A stretch of 47,419 nt of DNA from Kaistella haifensis DSM 19056 (GCF_000735695.2 NZ_JASZ02000019.1:1-47419); one strand, 5' to 3'; positions 9,701-18,454 are shown, counted from the first letter of the stretch. A program made the numbers and translations. The notes: generated by a model not told the origin, from the letters alone.

Positions 9701-10456
9701 ATGCAGTTTCTAAATTTACTGAAAAAATATGTGATCGATAGCCAGATTTATGTTTCTTTGATGGGAACTGCATTGGCGCTGTTTTTCATGTTCGAGCAAA
9801 ATTTGTTCCGATTGCCAACGGTAATCCTCATTTTCATTACTTTTTTCAGCGGTTACTTGTACACGAAATATCAGCATCATCGTTATTATTGGAAAATATT
9901 GGTTTTCAATATATGTTGTGGCATTGTTTCAGCGGTTCTTATTTTATTGAATCACAATGAAATTCGGCTTCTAAAATGGTTTTTAATTGTAATTTTAGGT
10001 TTGCTTTATAATACATCTTTTTTAGAAAATTATATCCGGAAAATCCCATTGTTAAAGGTTTTCTACGTAGGTTTAACCTGGGCTTTAATTAATTCTTGGC
10101 TGATCGTACCCGATTTTCATCCCGAGATTTTTTTTATCAGTTTATTGTTTGTTACGGCGCTGGTTTTACCATTTGACATCCGCGATATGAAAGACGATCA
10201 AGTCATCACCTTTCCGATTTTAATCGGTGTTGAAAAAACCAAATTTCTCGCCTATTTTCTAATTTTTCTCAGTTTGTTGATTGCGATTTTTTCACTTAAA
10301 ATCCTATTCGCCATTGCTTTTTTCCTTACTTCTGTCATTACTTTTCTTTTTATTTATTTTTCTGAAACTCAAAAGCCGGATGCTTACTTTTCGTTCGGTG
10401 TGGAAACGTGTTCCGGCTTGCCACTTTTATTTCTGATTTTAATGAAGTATTTTTGA
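9701..10456 (+). CDS. UbiA-like integral membrane protein
   Basis: A 251-residue protein with about eight hydrophobic segments, resembling UbiA-type prenyltransferases (which join polyprenyl chains to aromatic acceptors in the membrane). The second Asp-rich motif is recognisable as DIRDMKDD at residues 159-166. The first motif, NDxxDxxxD in active enzymes, is not visible: the equivalent stretch reads GYLYTKYQHH, so prenyl diphosphate binding may be impaired. I start at 9701 because a TAAATTTG promoter element lies right before it; a longer frame from 9623 would overlap the divergent A2M gene and add a non-hydrophobic tail. It is followed by recF after only 3 bases, so the two are co-transcribed. 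Confidence 0.65.
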   Translation: MQFLNLLKKYVIDSQIYVSLMGTALALFFMFEQNLFRLPTVILIFITFFSGYLYTKYQHHRYYWKILVFNICCGIVSAVLILLNHNEIRLLKWFLIVILGLLYNTSFLENYIRKIPLLKVFYVGLTWALINSWLIVPDFHPEIFFISLLFVTALVLPFDIRDMKDDQVITFPILIGVEKTKFLAYFLIFLSLLIAIFSLKILFAIAFFLTSVITFLFIYFSETQKPDAYFSFGVETCSGLPLLFLILMKYF

Positions 10457-10459
10457 CAA

Positions 10460-11563
10460 ATGGTTATCCAAAAACTTCATTTAATCAATTTTAAAAATCA
10501 TGCCGAGAAATTTTTTGAATTTTCTTCGCAAATCAATTGCTTTGTAGGAAACAACGGTGCAGGAAAAACCAATGTGCTCGATGCGTTGCATTACCTTTCC
10601 GTAGCGAAAAGTTTCTTGGCGAATACGGATCTGAACAATATCAGGACCGATGAAGATTTCTTTACCATTGAAGGTGAAATTTTCGATGGTGAAAAGGAAA
10701 ATATTTTGAAAATTCAACTTCCGAAAGATTCTAAAAAAATCATTAAGAAAAACGATAAATCATACGATAGAATTGCCGATCACATCGGATTTTTGCCAAG
10801 TGTGATAATTTCGCCCTACGATTCTAATTTGATTTCTGATTCCGGGGAAAGTCGAAGAAAGTTTTTAGATTCGATGATTTCGCAAACCGATTCGGAATAT
10901 CTATTCAGTTTAATTCAATATCAAAAAACCGTTCAACAGCGAAATGCTTTGCTAAAAAATTTCTCTAAAAACCGCTCCTTCGATGCGGAAAGTCTGGAAA
11001 TTTATAACGAGCCTTTAATTAAATACGGAACCAAAATTTTTGAGAAAAGAAAGGAGTTTACAGACTCTATTTTACCTTTGATTCAAAGTTATTACGAAAT
11101 TATTTCCAAAGGAAACGAAAAGGTGACCGTAGTTTATCAATCCCATTTTCTTGATGATTTGCAGACAGAAAAACCCGAAGAAATATTCCGACAAATTTTA
11201 AAGGAAAGCCTAGAAAAAGACCGAATTCTAACTTACACTTCCAAAGGAATTCACAAGGACGATCTGCTTTTTGAAATGAACGGAAATTCCATCAAAAAAG
11301 TTGGAAGCCAAGGTCAGCAGAAATCTTTTTTAATCGCTTTGAAACTTTCACAAATGAACCGGGTTAAAGAATTAACCGGGAAAACAGCTATTTTGCTGCT
11401 CGACGATATTTTCGATAAACTGGATGATACGCGCGTTTCCCAATTGATTGATTTGGTAAATCAGGAGCATTTCGGACAAATTTTCATTACCGATACAAGC
11501 AAAAAAAGAACCGAGAAACTGGTGAAAAACATCAACGAAGAATCGAAAATTTTTGAAATTTAA
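10460..11563 (+). CDS. recF: DNA replication and repair protein RecF
   Basis: RecF loads RecA at gapped DNA with RecO and RecR. The 367 residues match the family length. The N-terminus has the SMC-like ATPase start with Walker A GNNGAGKT at residues 30-37. The C-terminal half has the ABC-type signature GSQGQQKSFLIAL and Walker B AILLLDDIFDKLD. It lies 3 bases after the UbiA-like gene and 2 bases before the DciA-like gene, so the three form a tight operon. dnaA, dnaN and gyrB, the usual recF neighbours in other phyla, are absent here. Confidence 0.97.
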   Translation: MVIQKLHLINFKNHAEKFFEFSSQINCFVGNNGAGKTNVLDALHYLSVAKSFLANTDLNNIRTDEDFFTIEGEIFDGEKENILKIQLPKDSKKIIKKNDKSYDRIADHIGFLPSVIISPYDSNLISDSGESRRKFLDSMISQTDSEYLFSLIQYQKTVQQRNALLKNFSKNRSFDAESLEIYNEPLIKYGTKIFEKRKEFTDSILPLIQSYYEIISKGNEKVTVVYQSHFLDDLQTEKPEEIFRQILKESLEKDRILTYTSKGIHKDDLLFEMNGNSIKKVGSQGQQKSFLIALKLSQMNRVKELTGKTAILLLDDIFDKLDDTRVSQLIDLVNQEHFGQIFITDTSKKRTEKLVKNINEESKIFEI

Positions 11564-11565
11564 TC

Positions 11566-11856
11566 ATGAAAAAGAAAAGAGAATTTCAGTCTTCGGAATT
11601 GGTGAAATCATTTGCGAAAATCTATGGTTTCGAAGAAAAACTATTGGCTTTCGAAGTGAAAGATTTCCTGCAAGAATACCTTAGTGATGCTCTTTTTCGT
11701 GAAATAGAATCGGTGAATCTTCATAAGAAAACCTTAGAAATCAAAATAAAATCACCGCTGTTGAAAAACGATTTCCGAATGCGAAAAACTTTCTTTCTGA
11801 CGAAGTTCCAGGAAAAATTTGGCGAAGAAAATTTTAATGATCTTCAGATTTTGTAG
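11566..11856 (+). CDS. DUF721 / DciA-like protein
   Basis: A 96-residue basic protein of the DUF721 family, related to DciA, which helps load the replicative helicase in bacteria without DnaC. Motifs seen are the N-terminal ELVKSFAKIYGFEEKL helix and the FREIESVNLHKKTLEIKI strand pair. It follows recF by 2 bases, the recF-DUF721 order common in bacteria. Its 3' end overlaps the end of the convergent recombinase-like gene by 23 bases (11834-11856). Confidence 0.85.
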   Translation: MKKKREFQSSELVKSFAKIYGFEEKLLAFEVKDFLQEYLSDALFREIESVNLHKKTLEIKIKSPLLKNDFRMRKTFFLTKFQEKFGEENFNDLQIL

Positions 11857-13870
11857 CCACCGTATTTTCCACCATTTCTTTCGCGCGAATATCCAAAACG
11901 GCGGAGCGAATCGGGAAGAAGAATCTCAGCGGGTTTTTCATAAAATATCGGAAAATTTCTTTGTAAATTTCTTTTACTTCACCCAAATTCACTTTTCTAG
12001 AACGGAATGCCAATATCATCGACAACCCAAAGCTCACCAAAAAGTTGAAAAATCCGATGAGAAAAACGGTGAAAATTGAAATCCAAAACGTGTAAGCATC
12101 AACCGAAAATCCTTTGCCATAAAAACCTAGAGCGACATTTCCTGCAGCGAAAGTAATGTGACGAATATCCAGATCTAAACCAAGGAAAATCCCAATAGGT
12201 CCCGTCATTCCCAAGAAAACGCCAAACCAGAAATTAGAGATGATTCCCGCCCAATTTCGGGCATAAAAATCTGAAAGGTTTTTGGACACTCTTTCACCAA
12301 GAAAATAATTGAGAAAAGGATTTTTGGCAATTCTTTTTGGAATATGATAAAAGACTGAGCTGTTGCCCACGTTTCCAGAAATAATCCCTGAAATAAAAAG
12401 AAAAAATCCTGCGATACAAGCATGGAAAATAGCCTTCGACTGAAAAGGATCGTGATCTTGCAAAATTTTCGTGGCTTTTTCCGCAGCAAAATTCTGCTGA
12501 AAAAGTACATCCAAACCATAAATAATCGCTAATGAAACAGGAAAAGCCCACACCACATTTCCAATAAAAGCAATAAACTGCGACCGGAACAATTTGGAAA
12601 CCAGATGCGCGAAATCTCGGTAATTTCTTTTGGTGTTTTCACCTTCAGAAAGTACTTTCGCCATGGTAGCCGCCGTCATCGCTGGCTGTTTGGTTGCCAG
12701 AGTAAAACCCATCAAATAAATCATGATGAAACCCATCGCATAATTGGTTGAATATAAAATCGCATGGGAAAAATCGCTTCCGGGAAGCGAGCCGTAAAAC
12801 AATTTCAGCACCACCAAACAACCAACTATGATCCCTCCACCACTAGATTTTAGGAACATTTTTACATAATCTTTTTTGGTCGAGGTAATGTAATGTGCAC
12901 CAGTTTCTGCGGTATGATTTGTGATTAAATGCGATATTAAGGTGGTACTATCGTCCACCAAATCACGAATATTGTTTTTGTGAGATTTGTATTGTAATAT
13001 ATTAAAAAACAACTGTTTAGACTTAATCAACGCATCTTTCTCATCATCCATCACCATCACATTCAGAATATCCGCCATTCTTTCAAGTTGTTGCCTAATT
13101 TTGAGCAATGACTGATTAATTTTGCTGGAAATTCCATACTTAGCCGAGTTTTTGAACGCTAAAGTGACAAAGTCGAAACACTGCTGAAGATAGACTTTAA
13201 TTTGTTTATAATGAACATCTTTGGAAGTAAGAAAAAAATCAGGATTTTGCTTGTAGTTACTATTCAAAATATCCAATTCATCCTGTAAAGCCAGAAAAGG
13301 ATTATCGAACTTTCGGTATTGCGGAGCCATATTTACGACTTCTACATCCATCGCATTTCCGATGACGCGCCACGCCAAAATATTCATCGAGAATAAAAGT
13401 TCGTGCTTGACTTTTGGATAGGTAATAAAACGATCAATTCCTGTGAGCGTAAAAAACTCGTCCAACTGATTTTCCTTAAGATTTCTCAAATATTCCAAAT
13501 CCTTGGTTGGCCGTACCGAAGTGAAATCGACCAGAAACCACACCGTATTTTCGTTTTCTACGGCGGGCAAAATCTGATTAAGTATTCTCTTTTTAAATTC
13601 CGGAAAAAAAGCGTTTTCTGATAAAATATTGGCTTCAGTAAGTGAAAGGTTGAAAGGTTTCCCCTCGAAAATTTGATGAAAGTAATACCCCAAATTTTCC
13701 GCAATTTCTGGAGAATTTCTTAGAAAATCCAGAATTTCCTCAAAATCTGATTTTCGCAAACTGAGCATCAACTCAGAAAGCGGTTCCAAGGATTTCGTTT
13801 CATTTCGGAAACTGAAATACTTGACTAGTGTTTCATTAAAACTTATCTTATTTTGTCGGTAAAATGGCAT
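11834..13870 (-). CDS. Gcr-type 'site-specific recombinase' family membrane protein
   Basis: A 678-residue protein of the SpecificRecomb family (named after Neisseria gcr). The name is historical: the N-terminal half (about 1-330) is soluble and helical, and the C-terminal half carries at least six hydrophobic segments, so it is a membrane protein and real recombinase activity is doubtful. Family motifs visible are GNVVWAFPVSLAI, GNVGNSSVFYHIPKRIA and DIRHITFAAGNVALGFYG. A TATCTTTG element (13879-13886, minus strand) sits 8 bases before the start, close to the mtgA stop, so the gene can be transcribed apart from mtgA. Its 3' end overlaps the DciA-like gene convergently. Confidence 0.8.
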   Translation of the reverse strand: MPFYRQNKISFNETLVKYFSFRNETKSLEPLSELMLSLRKSDFEEILDFLRNSPEIAENLGYYFHQIFEGKPFNLSLTEANILSENAFFPEFKKRILNQILPAVENENTVWFLVDFTSVRPTKDLEYLRNLKENQLDEFFTLTGIDRFITYPKVKHELLFSMNILAWRVIGNAMDVEVVNMAPQYRKFDNPFLALQDELDILNSNYKQNPDFFLTSKDVHYKQIKVYLQQCFDFVTLAFKNSAKYGISSKINQSLLKIRQQLERMADILNVMVMDDEKDALIKSKQLFFNILQYKSHKNNIRDLVDDSTTLISHLITNHTAETGAHYITSTKKDYVKMFLKSSGGGIIVGCLVVLKLFYGSLPGSDFSHAILYSTNYAMGFIMIYLMGFTLATKQPAMTAATMAKVLSEGENTKRNYRDFAHLVSKLFRSQFIAFIGNVVWAFPVSLAIIYGLDVLFQQNFAAEKATKILQDHDPFQSKAIFHACIAGFFLFISGIISGNVGNSSVFYHIPKRIAKNPFLNYFLGERVSKNLSDFYARNWAGIISNFWFGVFLGMTGPIGIFLGLDLDIRHITFAAGNVALGFYGKGFSVDAYTFWISIFTVFLIGFFNFLVSFGLSMILAFRSRKVNLGEVKEIYKEIFRYFMKNPLRFFFPIRSAVLDIRAKEMVENTVATKSEDH

Positions 13871-13888
13871 ATTCCGTACAAAGATAAA

Positions 13889-14533
13889 TTATTTCAAACT
13901 TACATGATTCATTTGGCGCATAATCCATCGATGCTTTTTATTAAGATATGCTGATGGATTTTTCGGGTCGTATTTTTTCGGATTCGGAAGAATTGTGGCA
14001 ATCCATGCGGCTTCGCTCTTGGTTAAATTAGCTGAACTTTTATTAAAATAATACTGCGAAGCAGCTTCCACACCGAACACACCTTGCCCCATTTCAATGG
14101 AATTTAAGTAACGCTCGAGTATCACATCTTTGCCCCAAACAAGCTCAATAATGAAGGTGTAAACTGCTTCCAGTCCTTTGCGAAACCAGCTCCTACCCTG
14201 CCAAAGAAAAATATTTTTCGCGGTTTGCTGCGAAATGGTACTTCCACCACGCAGTTTTTTGCCCTGTTCATTATGTTTCATCGCCTTTTCAATCGCTTTA
14301 TAATCGAAACCATTGTGGCTGAAAAAACTTTGATCTTCCGAAGCTAACACTGCTTTTTTCACATTATTTCCCATTTCATTATAGGAAATATAATCGCGTT
14401 TCAGCTTGCCATATTCCAATAAGCCACCGATTTGAGTAATGGTAAAAGGCGGATTGAAAAATTTTCCCCAAACAATAAAAAGAATATTTGCGAGGATAAT
14501 AATGTAAATCAGTTTTTTAATTTTCGTCCACAT
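13889..14533 (-). CDS. mtgA: Monofunctional biosynthetic peptidoglycan transglycosylase
   Basis: MtgA (GT51) polymerises lipid II into glycan strands without a transpeptidase domain. The 214 residues have one N-terminal membrane anchor (about 6-22), the catalytic glutamate E66 in ASEDQSFF, and the GGSTISQQTAKN motif (96-107) followed by the KGLEAVYT segment. A TATTTTTG element on the minus strand (14568-14575) gives it its own promoter about 35 bases upstream of the start. The recombinase-like gene follows 18 bases after its stop. Confidence 0.93.
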   Translation of the reverse strand: MWTKIKKLIYIIILANILFIVWGKFFNPPFTITQIGGLLEYGKLKRDYISYNEMGNNVKKAVLASEDQSFFSHNGFDYKAIEKAMKHNEQGKKLRGGSTISQQTAKNIFLWQGRSWFRKGLEAVYTFIIELVWGKDVILERYLNSIEMGQGVFGVEAASQYYFNKSSANLTKSEAAWIATILPNPKKYDPKNPSAYLNKKHRWIMRQMNHVSLK

Positions 14534-14585
14534 AATTAATTCGTTCTACAAGTCTTTGTTTCTGCTGCAAAAATAGAAATATAAT

Positions 14586-15632
14586 TTACTTTAATTCTTT
14601 CATAAAAGTTAAATTATATGCTGGAAACAACTCCGGATGAAAAATTTTAATATAATCTTTCAGCACCCAATCGGCGCGAACCGATCCACTTTCGAAATAA
14701 TCGTTGGCTTTGCCATTTTCTTTTCCGGCGATGGTGTACAATTTTCCTTCATTGTAAACCTTCATTTTCGCATAATTGGGATTAATCTGCAAAAGCTCTT
14801 TTTTGGTTTGATGATTTCCGATATTGATCCAATATTCCGCCTTTTCAGATTTCGCAAAAACCTCTTCAAAACTCATCGGAACGGCTTTAGAATCGGTATT
14901 TTCTGAGTAAATATATTGTGCATTAGCATCCTTGATGAATTGTGCTAAGTTGGTTTTACCGCCCGGAAGAAACCACTGATTCCCATACATTTCATTGGCT
15001 AAAACCAATGGCTTTTTCGTGGAATTTTCAGCAGTTTTTTTTAATGTTTGGTAATTGTTTTGAATTTCATTAAACCTTTCATTGGCCAATTTTTCTTTGT
15101 TAAAAAGCTTTCCGAAAACCAACAGATATTTTGACTTTTCTAAAGGATTTTGTTCCAAATATTCATCCAAGAAAATAATTTCAATCCCATTTTTCCTGAT
15201 TAAATCATAAGTATTGTCGAAACTTGAAATATAATTGGTGAAAATCGCATCGGGTTTCAGGACGATAATTTTCTCGAGATCGTATTTCTGCTCATTACCC
15301 ATATTCTGGATTTTTCCGGTCTCCACAAACTTTCGGACTTTGTTGGAATATACATATTCCGGACTGGAAATTCCGATAATCGATTGTTCCAAACCCAATT
15401 CGGTGAAATATCCCACCAAACTTGCATTTAACAGAATTACCTTTTTGAATGGAAGATTCGATTGAGCAAATTGATAATTAAATTTACCAGATTTCAGCTG
15501 ATAAATTGTGCCGTCGTCTTTAAAACGCACATTTTCGGAAATTGATTGCCAATTTTCCGGAGTGGTAACTTCCTGTTTTTTACAGGAAAATAAAACAAAA
15601 ATTGATAAAATGTAAAAAAAAGTGGTTTTCAT
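14586..15632 (-). CDS. ABC transporter substrate-binding lipoprotein (iron/cobalamin type)
   Basis: A BtuF/FhuD-like periplasmic binding protein, which would hand a corrinoid or ferric chelate to an ABC importer. From the start at 15632 it has 348 residues and a lipoprotein signal with lipobox LFSC (C17). The N-lobe has LLNASLVGYFTELGLEQSIIGIS and the ..KPDAIFTNYISSF motif, the inter-lobe helix spans about 170-200, and the C-lobe has PMSFEEVFAKSEKAEYWINIG, all typical of class III binding proteins. A longer frame from 15692 would run into the tRNA-Arg gene and lacks a signal peptide, so I rejected it. No permease or ATPase gene is adjacent; the ligand is unknown. Confidence 0.82.
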   Translation of the reverse strand: MKTTFFYILSIFVLFSCKKQEVTTPENWQSISENVRFKDDGTIYQLKSGKFNYQFAQSNLPFKKVILLNASLVGYFTELGLEQSIIGISSPEYVYSNKVRKFVETGKIQNMGNEQKYDLEKIIVLKPDAIFTNYISSFDNTYDLIRKNGIEIIFLDEYLEQNPLEKSKYLLVFGKLFNKEKLANERFNEIQNNYQTLKKTAENSTKKPLVLANEMYGNQWFLPGGKTNLAQFIKDANAQYIYSENTDSKAVPMSFEEVFAKSEKAEYWINIGNHQTKKELLQINPNYAKMKVYNEGKLYTIAGKENGKANDYFESGSVRADWVLKDYIKIFHPELFPAYNLTFMKELK

Positions 15633-15656
15633 TTCCCAAAGAAAACAAAAAAGTGT

Positions 15657-15664
15657 TATATTTG
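15657..15664 (+). promoter_or_regulatory. -7 promoter element of tRNA-Arg
   Basis: TATATTTG matches TAnnTTTG exactly and lies 13 bases before the tRNA. No clear -33 TTTG is seen at the usual distance. Confidence 0.55.
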
Positions 15665-15677
15665 CAAACCTAAAAAC

Positions 15678-15751
15678 GGCCTCGTGGCGCAACTGAATAG
15701 CGCATCTGATTACGGCTCAGAAGGTTACAGGTTTGAATCCTGTCGAGGTCA
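15678..15751 (+). tRNA. tRNA-Arg (anticodon ACG)
   Basis: The 74-nt sequence folds into a full cloverleaf. The acceptor stem pairs GGCCTCG with CGAGGTC (one G-T pair), the anticodon stem is TCTGA/TCAGA around the loop TTACGGC, and the T arm is ACAGG-TTTGAAT-CCTGT. The anticodon ACG reads CGN arginine codons after A34 is converted to inosine. CCA is not encoded. Confidence 0.96.
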
Positions 15752-15752
15752 C

Positions 15753-15798
15753 AAAACCGACATTAGAAGATTTTCAGCTTCTTTGTCGGTTTTTTTTA
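15753..15798 (+). terminator. Rho-independent terminator after tRNA-Arg
   Basis: AAAACCGACA (15753-15762) pairs with TGTCGGTTTT (15784-15793), with an inner AGAAG/CTTCT pairing, and is followed by a T-run. It starts right after the tRNA 3' end. Confidence 0.85.
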
Positions 15799-15936
15799 TT
15801 TCTCTCGTAGATCGTCAGAAAAGTGTGGAAAAATGCAGACGATAACAAGTGGATTGTTTAATATTTTATTATTTTTTTTAATTTGATACTCTAAACACAA
15901 AAAATACGCACTTGCCTGAATCCCTGATTAAAAATA

Positions 15937-16194
15937 TCATAAGTCAAAATTTATTTCTGCCTCCATTAATTCATTAAATAACGAACCATCAAAATTTTTT
16001 TGGATGTCGTTGTACTCATCGATGAAGAAAACAAAGACAAATGATTTGGCAATATTAACATTGGTGATTCGCTTAAAGCTCATTTTTTTATGGCCAACCT
16101 GTGATGTATGTGGCAAAGAATTTGTCTAAGTTTTTTTGTGCTAAATACACATCTCTATTAAATCCTATAAAAGAGATTGACTGCAATAACCCAT
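15937..16194 (-). pseudogene. Frameshifted remnant of a small unknown gene
   Basis: This is within the 513-base gap between tRNA-Arg and the hydrolase. On the minus strand two overlapping frames look protein-like but neither is whole. The upstream frame reads ISFIGFNRDVYLAQKNLDKF and stops at 16088. The second frame begins at the ATG at 16083 (MSFKRITNVNIAKSFVFVFF..., 48 residues) and stops at 15937. Joining them would need one frameshift near 16090-16120, plus another near 16165 to reach the ATG at 16194. I do not recognise the family. The rest of the gap (15800-15936 and 16195-16239) shows nothing beyond AT-rich DNA. Confidence 0.35.
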
Positions 16195-16239
16195 TTTTCT
16201 AAGTTTATTCGATTCTTCCTTTCGAAAGGGCAGAATATT

Positions 16240-16247
16240 TATCTTTG
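16240..16247 (+). promoter_or_regulatory. -7 promoter element of the alpha/beta hydrolase gene
   Basis: TATCTTTG fits TAnnTTTG and lies 17 bases before the ATG at 16265. Confidence 0.5.
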
Positions 16248-16264
16248 TACAAAATCAACCGACT

Positions 16265-17224
16265 ATGGCAAAACAAACATCAGGATATATAAACAGGAAG
16301 AAAATTGCCAACTCAGGTACGCACAATCTTTTTTATGAATTATTCGAACCAATAAATGAACCTCCAAAGGCTACTGTTCTTATACTACACGGGATGCAGG
16401 AGCATAGCGGTCGTTATAAAAATTTTGCAGAATATCTGGCGAACAACGGTTTTGCAGTTCTATTATATGACCATCTCGGACACGGAAAAACGGCGAAAAA
16501 TCGGGAAGAACTTGGCTATTTTCAAAAAGAAAATCCCAAGCAGCAACTGATAGACGATGCCGCAACGATGGCAGCATTTTTAGAAAACAACTACCCTAAA
16601 ATTCCTCAATTTTTACTAGGTCATTCTATGGGGTCTTTCATTGCAAGATGCTTACTTCAGAATCAGGAAGCTGATTTTAAAGGCGCAGTCATCGTGGGAA
16701 CGGGAGGAAAAATCAACGGAATCGGTTTGGCTAAATTTTTCCTGTCCATTAACAATATTATTGCCCCAAAACACAGGAGCAAATTCATCAACCAAACTTT
16801 TTCAAAAATTAATAATCAACATTTTAAAGGCGAGAAAGATGGCGACCTTAACAGTTGGCTGAGCCTCAGCAAATCCAACCGTGAATCATTTTGCCGGGAC
16901 AGCCTATGCGGAGTACCTTTTACCAATAATGGTTTTTACGCATTAGTTTCTCTAAACCAACAGGCAACGGAAAGAAAATGGGCAGAAAAAATACCAAAAG
17001 AATTTCCCTTTCTTTTTGTAAGCGGAGCTGATGATCCGATAGGAAACTTCGGAAAAGGGGTTGAAAAAACGGTAACACAAATGCAAAAAGATGGATTTAC
17101 AGATGTTAATGCAAAAATTTATCCTGCAATGCGACACGAAATACTTAATGAAGACATTAAAGAATCTGTATATGAGAATATAAAGGATTGGATTTATGAA
17201 AAAATATCACAACCAAAAAAGTAG
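16265..17224 (+). CDS. Alpha/beta hydrolase, monoacylglycerol lipase / lysophospholipase type
   Basis: A 319-residue cytoplasmic serine hydrolase of the PldB/MGL-like (Hydrolase_4) group, expected to cleave acyl esters of glycerolipids. It shows the oxyanion-hole motif LHGMQEHSGRY at 41-51, the YDHLGHGKT motif (68-75), the nucleophile elbow GHSMG with S121, the acid D256 in SGADDP and the histidine H291 in AMRHEILNE, so the triad is complete. It stands alone with its own promoter element and a terminator downstream. Its surroundings include two decayed genes and a truncated permease, so it may belong to a variable patch next to tRNA-Arg. The exact substrate cannot be told from sequence. Confidence 0.88.
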   Translation: MAKQTSGYINRKKIANSGTHNLFYELFEPINEPPKATVLILHGMQEHSGRYKNFAEYLANNGFAVLLYDHLGHGKTAKNREELGYFQKENPKQQLIDDAATMAAFLENNYPKIPQFLLGHSMGSFIARCLLQNQEADFKGAVIVGTGGKINGIGLAKFFLSINNIIAPKHRSKFINQTFSKINNQHFKGEKDGDLNSWLSLSKSNRESFCRDSLCGVPFTNNGFYALVSLNQQATERKWAEKIPKEFPFLFVSGADDPIGNFGKGVEKTVTQMQKDGFTDVNAKIYPAMRHEILNEDIKESVYENIKDWIYEKISQPKK

Positions 17225-17354
17225 ATAAAAAAATATTTTGTTGAAATTAATTGAGTAATAATTAAACAAATTAAATCGTTTTTTTGCCAAATATTCAATA
17301 AATCATGAATGCTTGTTAATCGATGCTTTCAAAAGAATCGTTTATACTAAAACA

Positions 17355-17387
17355 ATGGCGCAACTTATTATAAGTAGCGCCATTTTT
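17355..17387. terminator. Bidirectional terminator between hydrolase and epimerase genes
   Basis: ATGGCGC (17355-17361) pairs with GCGCCAT (17377-17383) around a 15-base AT loop. TTTTATC follows on the plus strand and a shorter T-rich run on the minus strand, so it can serve both convergent genes. Confidence 0.65.
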
Positions 17388-17388
17388 A

Positions 17389-18231
17389 TCAATGCAAAGC
17401 ATTTTCTTGAAGAAATTTTAAACTTTTCGTGGCCAATTCATCCGCATCATAAGTAGATTTCTGCCAAAGTGAAACCATTTGCTGCATTCCTTCAATCGAT
17501 GACGAAAAATTCTCTAAAACCAAATTTCCATTAAAGTTAATTTTTTTTAAAGCCAAAAATAGTTCGGTCCAATTTACTGTTCCTTCGCCGAGCATTCCGC
17601 GATGAGATTCAGTGATATGGACATGTTTAAGTTTTTCGCCAGCCAGAATGATCGGATCATAAAAATTGGCTTCCTCAATATTCATGTGAAAAGTATCGAG
17701 GTGCAAAAACAAGTTATCTTTTCCTGTTTTTTCAATGAGATCTAAAACATTTTTTGCGGTATTGCAAACATAAGATTCATATCTATTTATGGGCTCAATG
17801 CCGATTTTTACGCCTTTTGCCTTGGCATAATCTGCAATATTGGACCACACTTCCACAATAATTTCTCTTTCCGAATCTGTTAATGGATTTCCTGAAAACA
17901 CTCCAATTCCACCATGTAAAACTCCACCAAGAAAATCTGTTTCCAGCTCTGAAGTCTTATCTACCGCTTGCTTCATTATCTTCTCTGCGACTTTTGAGTA
18001 GAAAGCGATGTGGGCTTCTTTAGGCAAATTTAATGAACAAACGGCATCAAGCTGATAATTTCGCAACTGCTTCTTCACCTCTTTTGCATCAAATTCCATT
18101 GCGTTGGGCAAGAGAATTTCAATGAGATCAAATCCTGCTATCGAAGTTTTCTCAATATCATATTTTCCTGCTTCAGGGGTCCAATTCGGGGTAATCCACG
18201 AAAGGAGTGATGCTCCAAATTTCACATTCAT
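17389..18231 (-). CDS. Sugar phosphate isomerase/epimerase, ketose 3-epimerase-like TIM barrel
   Basis: A 280-residue xylose-isomerase-like TIM barrel, closest in its motifs to D-tagatose/D-psicose 3-epimerases, which invert C3 of ketoses using a metal and two glutamates. The expected ligands are present: E146 (GIEPINRYES), D179 (HLDTFHMNIEE), H205 (KHVHITESHRG) and E240 (LVLENFSS). It is transcribed in the same direction as, and downstream of, a truncated FucP-type sugar permease and a second remnant, so it was probably part of a sugar-use operon. Whether it is still expressed without the rest of the locus is open. The substrate is not defined. Confidence 0.82.
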   Translation of the reverse strand: MNVKFGASLLSWITPNWTPEAGKYDIEKTSIAGFDLIEILLPNAMEFDAKEVKKQLRNYQLDAVCSLNLPKEAHIAFYSKVAEKIMKQAVDKTSELETDFLGGVLHGGIGVFSGNPLTDSEREIIVEVWSNIADYAKAKGVKIGIEPINRYESYVCNTAKNVLDLIEKTGKDNLFLHLDTFHMNIEEANFYDPIILAGEKLKHVHITESHRGMLGEGTVNWTELFLALKKINFNGNLVLENFSSSIEGMQQMVSLWQKSTYDADELATKSLKFLQENALH

Positions 18232-18261
18232 AAGTTTTATTTTTAATGATTAAAACTGCCA

Positions 18262-18442
18262 CTATTTGGTTATTACATTTAATAATTCCCAATTTTTTGG
18301 CTTAAAATTATTGTAAAGTTGGGAAGGCCAACTTCTACTCTTCCAGTTGTTCTGCATGAAAAACATTTTTCCGAAATCAAAATTTGCGTTTGATAGAATA
18401 ACTCCAAAGGAAAAAAATCAACAAAAAAATTTGCAATTTCAT
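18262..18442 (-). pseudogene. Frameshifted remnant with a signal-peptide-like start
   Basis: From the ATG at 18442 the minus strand encodes MKLQIFLLIFFLWSYS, a good signal peptide, but that frame stops after 22 codons. The next frame continues with SNANFDFGKMFFMQNNWKSR and is open to the stop at 18262. The change of frame falls near 18390-18410. The joined product (about 60 residues) is too short for an intact enzyme, so this looks like the fused ends of a secreted protein gene whose middle was lost. I do not recognise the family. It lies between the truncated permease and the epimerase, all in one direction. Confidence 0.4.
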
Positions 18443-18454
18443 ATCATCATCCAG

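Noticed and set aside
15633-15692. Longer N-terminus for the binding lipoprotein
   Set aside because: It reaches into the tRNA-Arg gene and precedes a clear lipoprotein signal peptide.
15678-15751. tRNA-Arg as an attachment site with flanking repeats
   Set aside because: I found no second copy of the tRNA 3' end within the window and no integrase, so no att pair is supported.
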